DNA of 64,000 nucleotides from Candidatus Endobugula sertula (GTDB lineage Bacteria; Pseudomonadota; Gammaproteobacteria; Pseudomonadales; Cellvibrionaceae), in NCBI GenBank assembly GCA_001723645.1, contig MDLC01000002.1, forward strand, positions 62,001 to 126,000, given 5' to 3'. The position numbers and the translations under genes are program-made. The notes under the pieces were generated by a model. That model was not told where the DNA came from. It searched no databases and worked only from the letters and a program-made list of their open reading frames with translations. Below, piece after piece: positions 1 to 8,799 of the stretch; the first letter of the stretch is position 1, and every line of letters begins with the position of its first letter.

Positions 1-1848
1 GACGTTGATTTTTGCTTCCCTTAATGGGTAACGCGCTTTGATCTCATTGGCTGCACCATCATCAATCAGCACATAACTGGCAATCCACGTATTGAGATAT
101 TCCGCCACATTATCTTTGGTAAGGAAGGACCCTACTTTATCCCTCATAATGACCTTAATATAGTGGGCAAAACGAGAAGCATTCAGCACATAAGGCAACA
201 TCGCTGAAGTGCGAGCATTCGCATTCGCTTCATCGGTATTATAGACTTTCGGTTGGTTAGTGGTTTGGCCACCAAAGAAGGCCGCTTTATCACTCCCTTT
301 ACAATGGAGGATAGCCATAAAACCAAGGTCATTCAGTTCTTTCTCACGACGGTCGGTGATAGCCACTTGTGTCGGGCAGGTTAACTTGATATCACCAGCG
401 GCTGTTTTAAAGGTATGCGCAGGCAAACCTTCAACCAAACCACCCCCTTCAACACCACGAATGGCCGCTAACCAACCATACTTAGCAAAGGCGTTGGTAA
501 TACGTTGGCCTAAAATAAAGGCTGGGTTACCCCATAGATAACGCGATGCATTGGTGCCATCTACCTCCTCTTTAAAGTCAAAGCCATCAACAACAACGGT
601 TTCTGGACCAAAGGGCAGACGTAACAATACTTTTGGGAGTGTCAGGCTGACATAGCGTGAATCTTCACTTGCACGGAAACTGCGCCATTTGATTAATTCT
701 GCACTTTCAAAAATTTTGGATAGATCCCGTGGTTGTGACAGACTGAAATAATCTTTTAAGTCAAACAACTTAGCATAAGCAGAGGAAATAAACGGCGCAT
801 GAGCTGCTGCCGCTACACCCGAAATCTTCTCCAATAGTTCAATATCCTCCGGATGACGACCAAATTCGTAATCACCAATTAACAGGCTGTATGGGTCACC
901 ACCATAGGTACCAAACTCCTCCTCGTATACCTTTTTAAATAACGTGCTTTGGTCGAACTCGGATGCTTTTTGTAAGTCTTTTAACAACTCCTTTTGAGAA
1001 ACATTCATGACACGCAATTTTAAACGAGTACTGGTTTCTGTATTCATGACCAAAAAGTTTAAACCACGCCATGACGCTTCAAGTTTTTGAAAATCTGGGT
1101 CATGTAACACCATGTTAATTTGACGAGTCAGCAGATTATCAATTTGTGAAATACGATCATTCATACGGTCTGCTGCATCACCAGAGGCATCCGATGAACC
1201 TTCCCCCAGAATATCTTTGGCAAACTGGCCAATCAGCGTCAGAGCATACGCTTTCTGAGACTCGTCTAAAGCCATTTGTCCTTCAGTTAATAAGCGCTTG
1301 ATAAAATCTGTAGGTGTCACAGCCGACATGTCTTCAGCACCATCATAGGCTCCTGTCACCTCGGATTTAAGTGCATCATCTTCCAACAATGAACTTAACA
1401 AATCGTCTAATGTGTCATTCCCATCTAATTTGGCAAGAAAATCTCTGTGATAGTTTCTTGATATATAAAGATCATTTGTCTCAGGAATACGTTCAACAAG
1501 GCGCAGTGGTGAGAAGTCGTTAATCGTTTCGAAGAGTAATTCGATATTTAATGTTTTTCCGCCACCACCTTCTTCTCCCCCCACTTCCGATAGAACATCT
1601 TTGACTTTTAAGGTTAACCGCGGCGTAAAGCCATCTAACACTTCGTCAAAATTATCTCTATCAATCTCGACAAAACTACGCTCTTTAAAGGGGGGTAAAG
1701 GCTCTTTTGGATTACCCGAAAGATCAGAGAGAATCCCCACAATGAGTGGTAATTCTCTTTGAATGATAGCATCCCCTATCTCAACGTCATAGGTAATATG
1801 TACGCGAGGTGGGCGGACCCTGGATAGTTTTTTCTGTAAACTTTCCAA
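1..1848 (-). CDS. tssBC: Type VI secretion contractile sheath, natural TssB-TssC (VipA-VipB) fusion, 3' end outside window
   Basis: I translated this frame by hand; it is open without a stop from 1848 to the window edge (616 codons). Residues 1 to about 145 are a complete TssB/VipA: RVHITYDVEIGDA, then VEIDRDNFDEVL, FETINDFSP and a FLAKLDGNDTLDDLL end. A short acidic linker leads straight into TssC/VipB, recognised by LHDPDFQKLEASWRGLNFLV, LIGDYEFGRHPEDIELL, SRYVSLTLPKVLLRLPFG and FGGQTTNQPKVY. TssB and TssC are normally separate genes whose products interlock to build the sheath that propels the Hcp tube. The start is TTG at 1848: an in-frame TAA lies six bases upstream and AGGA sits eight bases before it. 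No ATG occurs earlier in the frame. The last part of TssC is beyond the window. Confidence 0.93.
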   Translation of the reverse strand, partial: MESLQKKLSRVRPPRVHITYDVEIGDAIIQRELPLIVGILSDLSGNPKEPLPPFKERSFVEIDRDNFDEVLDGFTPRLTLKVKDVLSEVGGEEGGGGKTLNIELLFETINDFSPLRLVERIPETNDLYISRNYHRDFLAKLDGNDTLDDLLSSLLEDDALKSEVTGAYDGAEDMSAVTPTDFIKRLLTEGQMALDESQKAYALTLIGQFAKDILGEGSSDASGDAADRMNDRISQIDNLLTRQINMVLHDPDFQKLEASWRGLNFLVMNTETSTRLKLRVMNVSQKELLKDLQKASEFDQSTLFKKVYEEEFGTYGGDPYSLLIGDYEFGRHPEDIELLEKISGVAAAAHAPFISSAYAKLFDLKDYFSLSQPRDLSKIFESAELIKWRSFRASEDSRYVSLTLPKVLLRLPFGPETVVVDGFDFKEEVDGTNASRYLWGNPAFILGQRITNAFAKYGWLAAIRGVEGGGLVEGLPAHTFKTAAGDIKLTCPTQVAITDRREKELNDLGFMAILHCKGSDKAAFFGGQTTNQPKVYNTDEANANARTSAMLPYVLNASRFAHYIKVIMRDKVGSFLTKDNVAEYLNTWIASYVLIDDGAANEIKARYPLREAKINV

Positions 1849-1901
1849 AACTTATTTCCTCTTTTAAAGTATTGAGACAGCTAAATGTAGATTAATCAAC
1901 A

Positions 1902-2135
1902 CTAGCGCTTTGTATATCGATAATATTCGTCTTCAATCTTCTCAACGATGCCTTTGTTGATTAGAATATGTAACGCACTATTTACCGAATCGACAGACTC
2001 ATGTAGTTTCTGCCGCGTGATCCACCACTTTGAAATACCATCAAAACTGTCCATAGCTTCAGGATGCGATCGTAGATACTCCTCAATCAAATGAGCCACA
2101 TAAATAGACTGGTCACTGCAATATTCTTGAGACAC
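1902..2135 (-). CDS. Small conserved winged-helix-like protein upstream of the T6SS sheath gene
   Basis: A 77-aa soluble protein starting at GTG 2135, preceded by an AGGGTGG ribosome-binding site. It lies 53 bases upstream of the TssB-TssC gene on the same strand and is probably the first gene of that operon. The core HPEAMDSFDGISKWWITRQ, then an alanine/leucine helix and NKGIVEKIEDEYYRY, looks like a small winged-helix fold: recognition helix followed by a beta-wing ending in a basic tail. I recall similar small proteins beside type VI loci, but I do not know an assigned function. It could be a transcriptional regulator or a sheath accessory protein. Confidence 0.7.
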   Translation of the reverse strand: MSQEYCSDQSIYVAHLIEEYLRSHPEAMDSFDGISKWWITRQKLHESVDSVNSALHILINKGIVEKIEDEYYRYTKR

Positions 2136-2173
2136 ACTACCACCCTTATTTTTTAATATTTTAAAGTTAGTTC

Positions 2174-2205
2174 ATTAACATTAACAAAACGCCATTAATG
2201 TTAAT
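2174..2205. promoter_or_regulatory. Perfect 11-bp inverted repeat, candidate operator of the T6SS operon
   Basis: ATTAACATTAA (2174-2184) and TTAATGTTAAT (2195-2205) are exact reverse complements separated by ten bases. The site lies about 40 bases upstream of the GTG start of the 77-aa gene in AT-rich DNA. On the minus strand TTGTTA and TTAAAA, spaced 17 bases, could be the -35 and -10 elements overlapping the repeat. This geometry suits a dimeric repressor or activator of the type VI operon. The regulator is unknown. Confidence 0.5.
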
Positions 2206-2223
2206 CTTTAATAGGCAACAGAA

Positions 2224-2592
2224 GTGCCAACTTTTTTTAAACCAAAATATCTTTTAATTTCAAAAAGTTACAAAATAGCGGCCCACATTAGCAGAAAATC
2301 AATGACGGATCATAAACAAAAAAACCCACCCAGTATTTTTTTTACCCACCTATTTAATGGTATCTGCAAGCGTTTCTATAAAACCATACGGCAAGAGTTT
2401 TATCAGCCAATATTACGTCGTAAAATGTATGGCTCACTGGATGAATTACAAAAAGACCTGGACGGCTGGCTGATATTTGAAGAAGGAGAACGGGCTCAAT
2501 GTCATTACATTAAACCTTATCGGCACAACTATAAATTAGAAAAAAATAACAATAAAAAAACCGTTATACTCGCCCATAAAGCTGGAAAGTAA
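2224..2592 (+). pseudogene. IS481-family transposase C-terminal remnant
   Basis: From about 2338 the translation carries the end of an IS481-type integrase core: FNGICKRFYKTIRQEFYQP, then RRKMYGSLDELQKDLDGWL. In intact members this is followed by the conserved YN.ER..Q......P end; here the frame drifts into unrelated residues, and there is no N-terminal DDE domain. The first 38 codons do not look like transposase. It is therefore a dead fragment, and the open frame from 2224 is probably not expressed. It marks an old insertion between the type VI operon and the YD-repeat genes. Confidence 0.7.
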
Positions 2593-2842
2593 AGAACCGA
2601 CACATATCTATAGTGGACTTATAAGCAATATCTCACAAATCATTCTGTATTATCCTACAAACTTTTGGCCTTAATACTTATCATAATAGTTGGTAGTTTG
2701 TGTAGGCTTATGATTTCAATAAGCATAGTCAACGCTGGTAATGATTAAAGAGTTGACTTTTACTATCTGTCAATTAGTATGCCTTCAATTAAAAACTATT
2801 TCTTGTTTGAAAACTTTATAAAAATAATAGGGAAAAGGCTTC
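2593..2842. other. Intergenic leader of the YD-repeat genes
   Basis: An AT-rich 250-base stretch with no coding potential that I can see. CCTACAAAC near 2655 and GTTTGTGTAGG near 2697 form an imperfect inverted pair, possibly an IS end or a weak hairpin. A strong AGGGAAAAGG ribosome-binding site precedes the ATG at 2843. No promoter can be assigned with confidence. Confidence 0.35.
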
Positions 2843-4360
2843 ATGTTATCTTTCAATGATAAAACACTGTTTTTCTTCTGCTCATTGTCAATGGCTGTAC
2901 TTTTACCCTTTCAAACGCAGGCATGCTCATTAGGTATTATTTTTCCTGCTAATGGCACTATCTTTAAAACACCAGAAGCAGTGGTATTTGGACAAGGTAG
3001 TGCCACGACAGAAGAAGGCGATCAAGGCTCAGTCACCGCCACGTTGAATGGCACAACAGTACTCAGCTTTTCTGGTTCCTTTTCAACAGCGACGTCTTTT
3101 TTTGGCAGTCGAGGGGTTTCTGTGACATTACAACCTGGGGTGAATATTTTTAATGCTAGGGGTTCTGTCGGTGGATGTAGCGCCAGTGTCAGTATGGTCT
3201 ACGAACCAGAGGAATCCCCTTCCAACAATGGTTATAGTAGTAATAACACCTGTCATCCTATCAATATCTCAACGGGTAATAAATTCTTTTCCGAATTGCA
3301 ATATTCCGGCTCAGGCGCTTCACCCTTAATCCTATCAAAAGCCTACAATTCGAATTCTACTCATCAATATTGGTGGTTTTCGTATCTCCAATATCTGGAT
3401 ATTCATGATGGATTGGTACAAGCTTATCGCCATGATGGTCAGGTAATTAATTTTACGGAAGAAAGTACGGGCACATTTACAGCTCCTTTTCAGCGTAAAG
3501 AGCGTCTTTCATTCGCTGCTAACAAATATTCTTTGCGCTTGGCGGATAATACAGTAGAAACATACAACAGTAACGGACAATTGGTATCAATCTGGCACCC
3601 AAGTAACATCATACATACCATCAGTTATACCAATAACAATACGATCACCATTACTCGCCATAATGAGCAACTAACGTTGAATTTAACGGGCGACAACCTG
3701 ACACAAGTGACCTTGCCAGATGGATCAAACATTAACTATAGCTATGATAATGTTAATACCGTTTCTCGCTTAAAAAGTGTGGCTTATGCTGATGGCTCTA
3801 CCAAATCCTATGTTTATGGAAATGCGGAATTTCCTCTCTATATTACGGAGATTCTTGATGAAAATGGAAATAGTATATCCTCGGTTTCTTATGACGATCA
3901 AGGCCGAGCTATTAGTAGTGAAGTGGGTGGTTTAGGTTCAGGTATCGAGCGCACTGAAATCGAATACCACGCAGACGGCACCCGCACAGTCACTAATAGC
4001 CTAGGCAAACAAAATACCTACCACTTCACCCAATTTAACGGCGAATATAAAATGACCCGAGTCGAAGGCCATGCGTCCGACAACTGTGCCTCCGCCAATC
4101 AAGCCTACACTTATGACAGCAATGGTTTTATGGCCAGTAAAACGAATTGGAAAGGCAATCTCACCACTTATGTTCATAATGCTCGCGGTTTAGAAACCTC
4201 ACGCACAGAAGCCAGCGGTACTCCCCAAGCTAGAACCATTACAACTGAATGGCACCCTACCTTTAACTTACGTACCAAAATCACAGAACCCGAACGTGAG
4301 ACGGTGCTGACTTACGATACCAACAGACGCTTAACGGCCACGGAGGTGAATCCACGATGA
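2843..4360 (+). CDS. YD-repeat (RHS) protein, N-terminal half, secreted
   Basis: A 505-aa protein with a Sec signal peptide (hydrophobic residues 9-27, likely cleavage after TQA before CSLG). The mature N-terminus has a beta-rich region (about 30-125), then a DUF6531-like RHS entry domain around CHPINISTGNKFFSE and LSKAYNS. YD-type repeats (SYDDQGRA, YTYDSNGF, LTYDTNRR) follow to the C-terminus. RHS proteins form a beta-cocoon that encloses a C-terminal toxin; this one stops before any core or tip domain. Its TGA overlaps the ATG of the next gene (ATGA at 4357), and the YD repeats resume there, so the two proteins look like halves of one ancestral RHS chain. The strong SD at about 2830 supports the start. 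Confidence 0.88.
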   Translation: MLSFNDKTLFFFCSLSMAVLLPFQTQACSLGIIFPANGTIFKTPEAVVFGQGSATTEEGDQGSVTATLNGTTVLSFSGSFSTATSFFGSRGVSVTLQPGVNIFNARGSVGGCSASVSMVYEPEESPSNNGYSSNNTCHPINISTGNKFFSELQYSGSGASPLILSKAYNSNSTHQYWWFSYLQYLDIHDGLVQAYRHDGQVINFTEESTGTFTAPFQRKERLSFAANKYSLRLADNTVETYNSNGQLVSIWHPSNIIHTISYTNNNTITITRHNEQLTLNLTGDNLTQVTLPDGSNINYSYDNVNTVSRLKSVAYADGSTKSYVYGNAEFPLYITEILDENGNSISSVSYDDQGRAISSEVGGLGSGIERTEIEYHADGTRTVTNSLGKQNTYHFTQFNGEYKMTRVEGHASDNCASANQAYTYDSNGFMASKTNWKGNLTTYVHNARGLETSRTEASGTPQARTITTEWHPTFNLRTKITEPERETVLTYDTNRRLTATEVNPR

Positions 4361-7300
4361 ACTTACTGACCGCGATTAAATTCTCTACTCAAAGATATAC
4401 CTTAAACACTGCTTTCGTAATAGCACTCGGTTTATCCAGTACCGTCGATGCACAGCAAAGAGTGTCGTATACCTATAACAATCATGGACAAATACTAACG
4501 ATTGATGGCCCAAGAACCGATGTCTCTGATATCACTACCTATACGTATAATATGGATGGCTATCGCGACTCCATGACGAATGCTGTCGATCATCAAATTC
4601 TATTAAGCGATTTTAATAAGCGTGGCCAACCCCAATTAATCACTGATGCCAATGGTATAGAAACTCGCTTAACCTATCATGTACGCGGCTGGCTATTGAG
4701 TTCAACGGTTCTAGACCCTACTGTCAGCGATATCAACTCTCCACTCAATAGTGTCACGACCTATAGTTATGACAATGTCGGCCAACTCACCCGTATTACC
4801 TTCCCCAATCATGTGCAACTCAACTATCACTACGATACCTCCCAACGCTTAATAGGTATTCGTAATAATCGTGGTGAAAAGATCGATTATACGCTGGATA
4901 ATGCGGGGAATCGTATTGCCGAAACGATTAAAGACGGCAGTCATACTCTGAAATACACCATGACCCAAGCCTATGATGAACTCAGCCGTTTAATGGAGAC
5001 CGTGGGGGCTGAAGGACAAACCACTCACTGGGATTATGATGTCAATAACAATCCCACGCAAAGCACGAACCCCAGACACTTTGCCACCCAACATCGTTAT
5101 GACTCTCTTGATCGCTTAAGCCAAACCACAGACGCCAATGGTGGCACCACACAATTGGGTTATGATACTCAGAATCGTTTAACTTCCGTCACCGATGCCA
5201 ACGGCCATACCACCACTTACGAATACGATGCCTTTGATAATGTGGTTAAACAAACTAGCCCTGATACTGGCATTACCACATACACCTATGATAATGCCAA
5301 TAACCGCACCAGCATGACCGATGCACGAGGCATAGTGACACGCTATAGCTACGATGCCATCAATCGCTTAATTCAAGTAGACTATGACAACTATCCCGAA
5401 GAAACTGTGGTGTATACCTATGATGCCACAACCGCAGCTTCTTCCGATCAAAAGATTTACGGCGTGGGCCGCTTAACCCATGTGCGCAATGGGGATAGCA
5501 CCATTCACTACCAATACGATTACCGAGGCAATCTGACCCAACAATCCAATGAGATCGACCACATCACTTACATGACTCATTATCAATACGATGCGGCCAA
5601 TAACCTTACACAGATGACGTATCCCAATGGAGTGATAATAACGTATGATTATGATGATCTAGGGCGCGTCCATGCGATTCACTCACAAGCACCCCATGAA
5701 ACGCAACACACTCTGGTGAACAATATTCGCTACTTACCTTTCGACGGTATCAATGCCTTCACTTATGGCAATGGTATTACCACTACCATTAGTCATGATC
5801 AGGATTACCGCTTAACACACATTGCTGCTATCGGTGATCAACCGATCCTTAACCTCAGCTATGGTTATGATCTCAATAGTAATATCCAACAACAGGATAA
5901 TCTCACTCAAGTCACACACAATCAATTATTTGGTTATGATCCTTTGGATCGTTTAGAACAAGCCGATGGCGATTATGGTCAACAACAATTTAGCTATGAT
6001 CCCGTGGGTAATCGCACACAAGTTCAGTTCAGCAAAGACAACAATAGCATCACAGAAGACTACCACTACAGCACTACCAGCAATCAACTACAGGATGTGG
6101 ATACCACACCCACCATTCAACCCATCATTGCCGATGATCAAGACCCTAGCAGCCACACCGATGGTGATTGGCGCACTTCCAGTATGCGCCCTCCCTATGC
6201 GGGACATTCCCAGTATTCCTGGGATGGTTCGGTATTTACCTGGGAGCTAGACGTTCCCAACTATGGTGAGTATGAAGTACAAGCCTGGTGGACAGCATAC
6301 AGTGGACGCACCAATGCGGCGGAGTATCGCTTTACCAGCACCGCAGGGGAACAGCGTATCCTCAAAAGCCAGCGTATCGACGGAGGACAGTGGAATAGTT
6401 TAGGCACCCACTTTTTAGAGAAAGGCACCTTATGGATACATGTGCAAAATAAAGGCATCGGTGACACCAATGCGGATGCCATTCGGCTTGTGCTTGCCAA
6501 GAATCTGCAAGCGATCGATAGCCAAACCTTAATCCTGAACAGTAATGGTAATACCATTGAAAGCTTAGTCGATGGTAAAACCCTTACCACGGACTACAAT
6601 GCTGCCAACCGACCCTCTACGGTCAGTATCACAGATTATCATGGCACCTTAACGGCCAATTATCGCTATAACGCCTTAGGTCAACGCATACAAAAAACAC
6701 TGACACCACCGGCAGGCAATCCACCTCTATCAACAACTGCAACCCCTGAAGATACCACCCATTATATTTACAACCTTCAAGGGCAACTCATTAGCGAAAT
6801 TCGCCCCAATCATCATACCCAAAAACATATTATCTATCTCAATGATCAACCCATTGCCACACAAACAACGGATCAGCGTACCCACGGGACCCCCATTATT
6901 TTGGATGATCAAGACTTTACCGGAACCCAAGCTCCCGGCAGTGGTCCTTGGAAAATTTCCGGTATGCCGAATCCTTATGAAGGCCAATCCCAGTACTCCT
7001 GGGGCCAATCCAGCTTTACGTGGAGTGTTAACCTGCCTACTACTCAAACATACGACATCCAAGCGTGGTGGACCTCCCATGCTCACCGAATAGCAAGTGC
7101 GGACTATCAATTTATGGCACAAGACGGCGAACAGATTGTACAAGTGGATCAACGCATTCTAGGAGGGCAATGGAATAGCTTAGGGGTTTACACGCTTAAT
7201 ACAGGCAATGTTGATATCACCTTAAAAAACACCACCTATGGGGTATTAAGTGCAGATGCGATTAAACTGATTCCACTGAACACCACAACACAGACTCACT

Positions 7301-8034
7301 ATATTCACAATGATCACTTGGGGACGCCGCAGATACTCACCAACGAAAACCAAAATACAGTTTGGGAAGCGCAATACGACCCGTTTGGTAAAGCCACAAT
7401 CACCACTGAACTTGTTGAAAATAACCTCAGATTCCCAGGGCAAGTGTTCGATAAAGAATCAGGGCTGCATTACAACTGGAATCGTTATTACGATCCTTTG
7501 ACGGATAGATTTACACAATCAGACCCCACGGGTTTATTCGATGGAACCAATACGTATATTTACGCTCAAGCTAACCCCTTAAAGTATGTTGATCTAAATG
7601 GATTGTGGTCTGTTAGTTTTGATGCTTATGCTGGTATTGGTGGTGGCATTACATTAAGCCGAAATGAGAAAACAGGGAGATATTTTGCAGGCGGCAGATT
7701 AGGTATAGGTATTGGTGGTGGCGCAAATATCAATCTCCTTGATAATGGGCCAGAGGAGCGAGCAAGAAGAACCAACCCTTATGCTGAAGATTGTCCAAAC
7801 CTCCAAGCGGGAAGTAGTGGCACTGCTGTAGGGGGATTTGCAAATGCGAGCGCAAGCTATAATTCTTACGGTATAGGTTATGGTGCTTCTGGAGGTCGCT
7901 TTTTTGATGGTACGGGAGACTCTTATTCGTCAGATCCACAATCAACAGGTTTAGGTTTTAACCCAGCAGCAGGCAAAAACCTTGGTATTTCTTTTGGTGC
8001 TTCTGCTGGTATAGAATCTATAGGTTGGTGGTAG
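4357..8034 (+). CDS. YD-repeat (RHS) protein with core domain, two golvesin-like domains and variable glycine-rich tip
   Basis: A 1225-aa protein beginning with its own signal peptide (residues 1-33, ending VDAQ). YD repeats fill about 35-1020. Two homologous inserts of about 130 aa (about 587-715 and 845-973) share DDQD, YSW, FTW, AWWT, GGQWNSLG and ADAI(R/K)L; I assign these to the golvesin C-terminal-like family, a carbohydrate- or surface-associated beta domain. The RHS core (about 1024-1082) ends in the hallmark NPLKYVDLNGL. After it comes a 143-aa glycine/serine-rich tip ending IESIGWW, which I do not recognise; by analogy with other RHS proteins this is where the toxin domain lies. It is coupled to the upstream half by ATGA. 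The next gene starts within its last codons, as expected for an immunity partner. Confidence 0.9.
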   Translation: MNLLTAIKFSTQRYTLNTAFVIALGLSSTVDAQQRVSYTYNNHGQILTIDGPRTDVSDITTYTYNMDGYRDSMTNAVDHQILLSDFNKRGQPQLITDANGIETRLTYHVRGWLLSSTVLDPTVSDINSPLNSVTTYSYDNVGQLTRITFPNHVQLNYHYDTSQRLIGIRNNRGEKIDYTLDNAGNRIAETIKDGSHTLKYTMTQAYDELSRLMETVGAEGQTTHWDYDVNNNPTQSTNPRHFATQHRYDSLDRLSQTTDANGGTTQLGYDTQNRLTSVTDANGHTTTYEYDAFDNVVKQTSPDTGITTYTYDNANNRTSMTDARGIVTRYSYDAINRLIQVDYDNYPEETVVYTYDATTAASSDQKIYGVGRLTHVRNGDSTIHYQYDYRGNLTQQSNEIDHITYMTHYQYDAANNLTQMTYPNGVIITYDYDDLGRVHAIHSQAPHETQHTLVNNIRYLPFDGINAFTYGNGITTTISHDQDYRLTHIAAIGDQPILNLSYGYDLNSNIQQQDNLTQVTHNQLFGYDPLDRLEQADGDYGQQQFSYDPVGNRTQVQFSKDNNSITEDYHYSTTSNQLQDVDTTPTIQPIIADDQDPSSHTDGDWRTSSMRPPYAGHSQYSWDGSVFTWELDVPNYGEYEVQAWWTAYSGRTNAAEYRFTSTAGEQRILKSQRIDGGQWNSLGTHFLEKGTLWIHVQNKGIGDTNADAIRLVLAKNLQAIDSQTLILNSNGNTIESLVDGKTLTTDYNAANRPSTVSITDYHGTLTANYRYNALGQRIQKTLTPPAGNPPLSTTATPEDTTHYIYNLQGQLISEIRPNHHTQKHIIYLNDQPIATQTTDQRTHGTPIILDDQDFTGTQAPGSGPWKISGMPNPYEGQSQYSWGQSSFTWSVNLPTTQTYDIQAWWTSHAHRIASADYQFMAQDGEQIVQVDQRILGGQWNSLGVYTLNTGNVDITLKNTTYGVLSADAIKLIPLNTTTQTHYIHNDHLGTPQILTNENQNTVWEAQYDPFGKATITTELVENNLRFPGQVFDKESGLHYNWNRYYDPLTDRFTQSDPTGLFDGTNTYIYAQANPLKYVDLNGLWSVSFDAYAGIGGGITLSRNEKTGRYFAGGRLGIGIGGGANINLLDNGPEERARRTNPYAEDCPNLQAGSSGTAVGGFANASASYNSYGIGYGASGGRFFDGTGDSYSSDPQSTGLGFNPAAGKNLGISFGASAGIESIGWW

Positions 8035-8459
8035 TTGTGATTAAACAACAATATCTTAATAATTTTTTAAGTATGCCATTCATTTTAAAGTTAATGGTGA
8101 TAGTCGGTTTTTTATCTCCATTACTTGCCGTGTCTAATGTCATAGCTGGCGAAGTTGTTTTTGGGCAGTTAGTTAAATTAAAATATGGGGCGGCAGAAAG
8201 TTTAACTGAGCTGCTCTGGGTTTTAATCTTAGTATTACCAGCCTTTTTAAGTTCATATCTTTTTATAATCAAGTATAAATATTCTAGGGCTATTTATATT
8301 TTAAGCTGGTTTATCTCTAGTTTATCTCCCCTAGTTCTGTTCTCTACTAGAGAGCATGTTGATGTGTTTTTACAAAGTTTTTACTTTAGTGTTTTTTTAG
8401 GTGTTTGCTTTTTTGGTTATTTATTCTTTAGTAAACAAGCTAAGTCTTATTTTGAATAG
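8025..8459 (+). CDS. Multi-pass membrane protein, candidate immunity protein for the RHS tip
   Basis: About 140 aa with four predicted membrane segments (around 15-40, 62-83, 90-108 and 118-135) and a short hydrophilic C-terminus. No family is recognised. It overlaps the end of the RHS gene: possible starts are TTG 8025, GTG 8028 and GTG 8037, the last with GGTGG just upstream and three bases after the RHS stop. The position right behind a variable RHS tip is the usual place for a cognate immunity protein, so immunity is inferred from context only. Base composition is more AT-rich than the RHS core, as is common for swapped toxin/immunity cassettes. Confidence 0.6.
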   Translation: MVVVVIKQQYLNNFLSMPFILKLMVIVGFLSPLLAVSNVIAGEVVFGQLVKLKYGAAESLTELLWVLILVLPAFLSSYLFIIKYKYSRAIYILSWFISSLSPLVLFSTREHVDVFLQSFYFSVFLGVCFFGYLFFSKQAKSYFE

Positions 8460-8470
8460 GTTAATCTGTT

Positions 8471-8620
8471 TTGTCTCTGTTTGCTGAGGTGTCAATATTT
8501 TTTTTAGGTGTTAGTGCCTTCCTGTTTTTTGCAGTAATATTTATTCTTCCCTTACTTCTTAAGCCTGAAATAAAAGAGGGGGCTGAGAAACGTCAGCTTT
8601 ATATGGATAATATTGCTTGA
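8471..8620 (+). CDS. Small single-pass membrane ORF (49 aa)
   Basis: A short open frame from TTG 8471 to TGA 8620: one hydrophobic helix (about residues 8-30), then a charged tail rich in Lys and Glu. An in-frame TAA just upstream at 8462 limits the start. No clear ribosome-binding site is visible, and expression is uncertain. It may be the remnant of a second immunity-type membrane protein, since a similar mini-ORF follows at once. Confidence 0.3.
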   Translation: MSLFAEVSIFFLGVSAFLFFAVIFILPLLLKPEIKEGAEKRQLYMDNIA

Positions 8621-8629
8621 CCTTTAGCT

Positions 8630-8758
8630 ATGCCAAAATCAAACTTAACCACAAAAGGTCAGTTTATAAGGAAGGCTGGTTTTAATGTAATCGTTATAGC
8701 TATTGTGGTTGCAGTGGTGAGTTTACTTCTGTTGTTTTTTGTTATCTTTACAGGCTAA
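8630..8758 (+). CDS. Small single-pass membrane ORF (42 aa)
   Basis: Open frame from ATG 8630 to TAA 8758, starting MPKSNLTTKGQF and followed by one long helix of Val, Ile, Leu and Phe to the C-terminus. It lies ten bases after the previous mini-ORF. No strong ribosome-binding site is seen. It resembles small membrane proteins found behind RHS immunity genes, but no function can be given. A likely terminator follows at 8763-8794. Confidence 0.35.
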   Translation: MPKSNLTTKGQFIRKAGFNVIVIAIVVAVVSLLLLFFVIFTG

Positions 8759-8762
8759 AACT

Positions 8763-8794
8763 AAAGGCGAGAACTTGAATAAGTCCGCGCCTTT
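8763..8794 (+). terminator. Stem-loop after the RHS/immunity genes
   Basis: AAAGGCG (8763-8769) and CGCCTTT (8788-8794) form a 7-bp stem with an 18-base loop, immediately after the last mini-ORF and before a convergent minus-strand gene. The stem ends in TTT but lacks a long T run, so it may act in both directions. Confidence 0.45.
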
Positions 8795-8799
8795 GTCGT

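Noticed and set aside
260-541. Plus-strand ORF of 93 aa at the left edge
   Set aside because: It lies opposite the TssC part of the sheath gene and its translation matches nothing; the minus frame carries the conserved motifs.
6261-7152. Minus-strand ORFs of 109 and 140 aa inside the RHS gene
   Set aside because: They are mirror frames of the golvesin-like inserts, and the sense frame has full domain matches.
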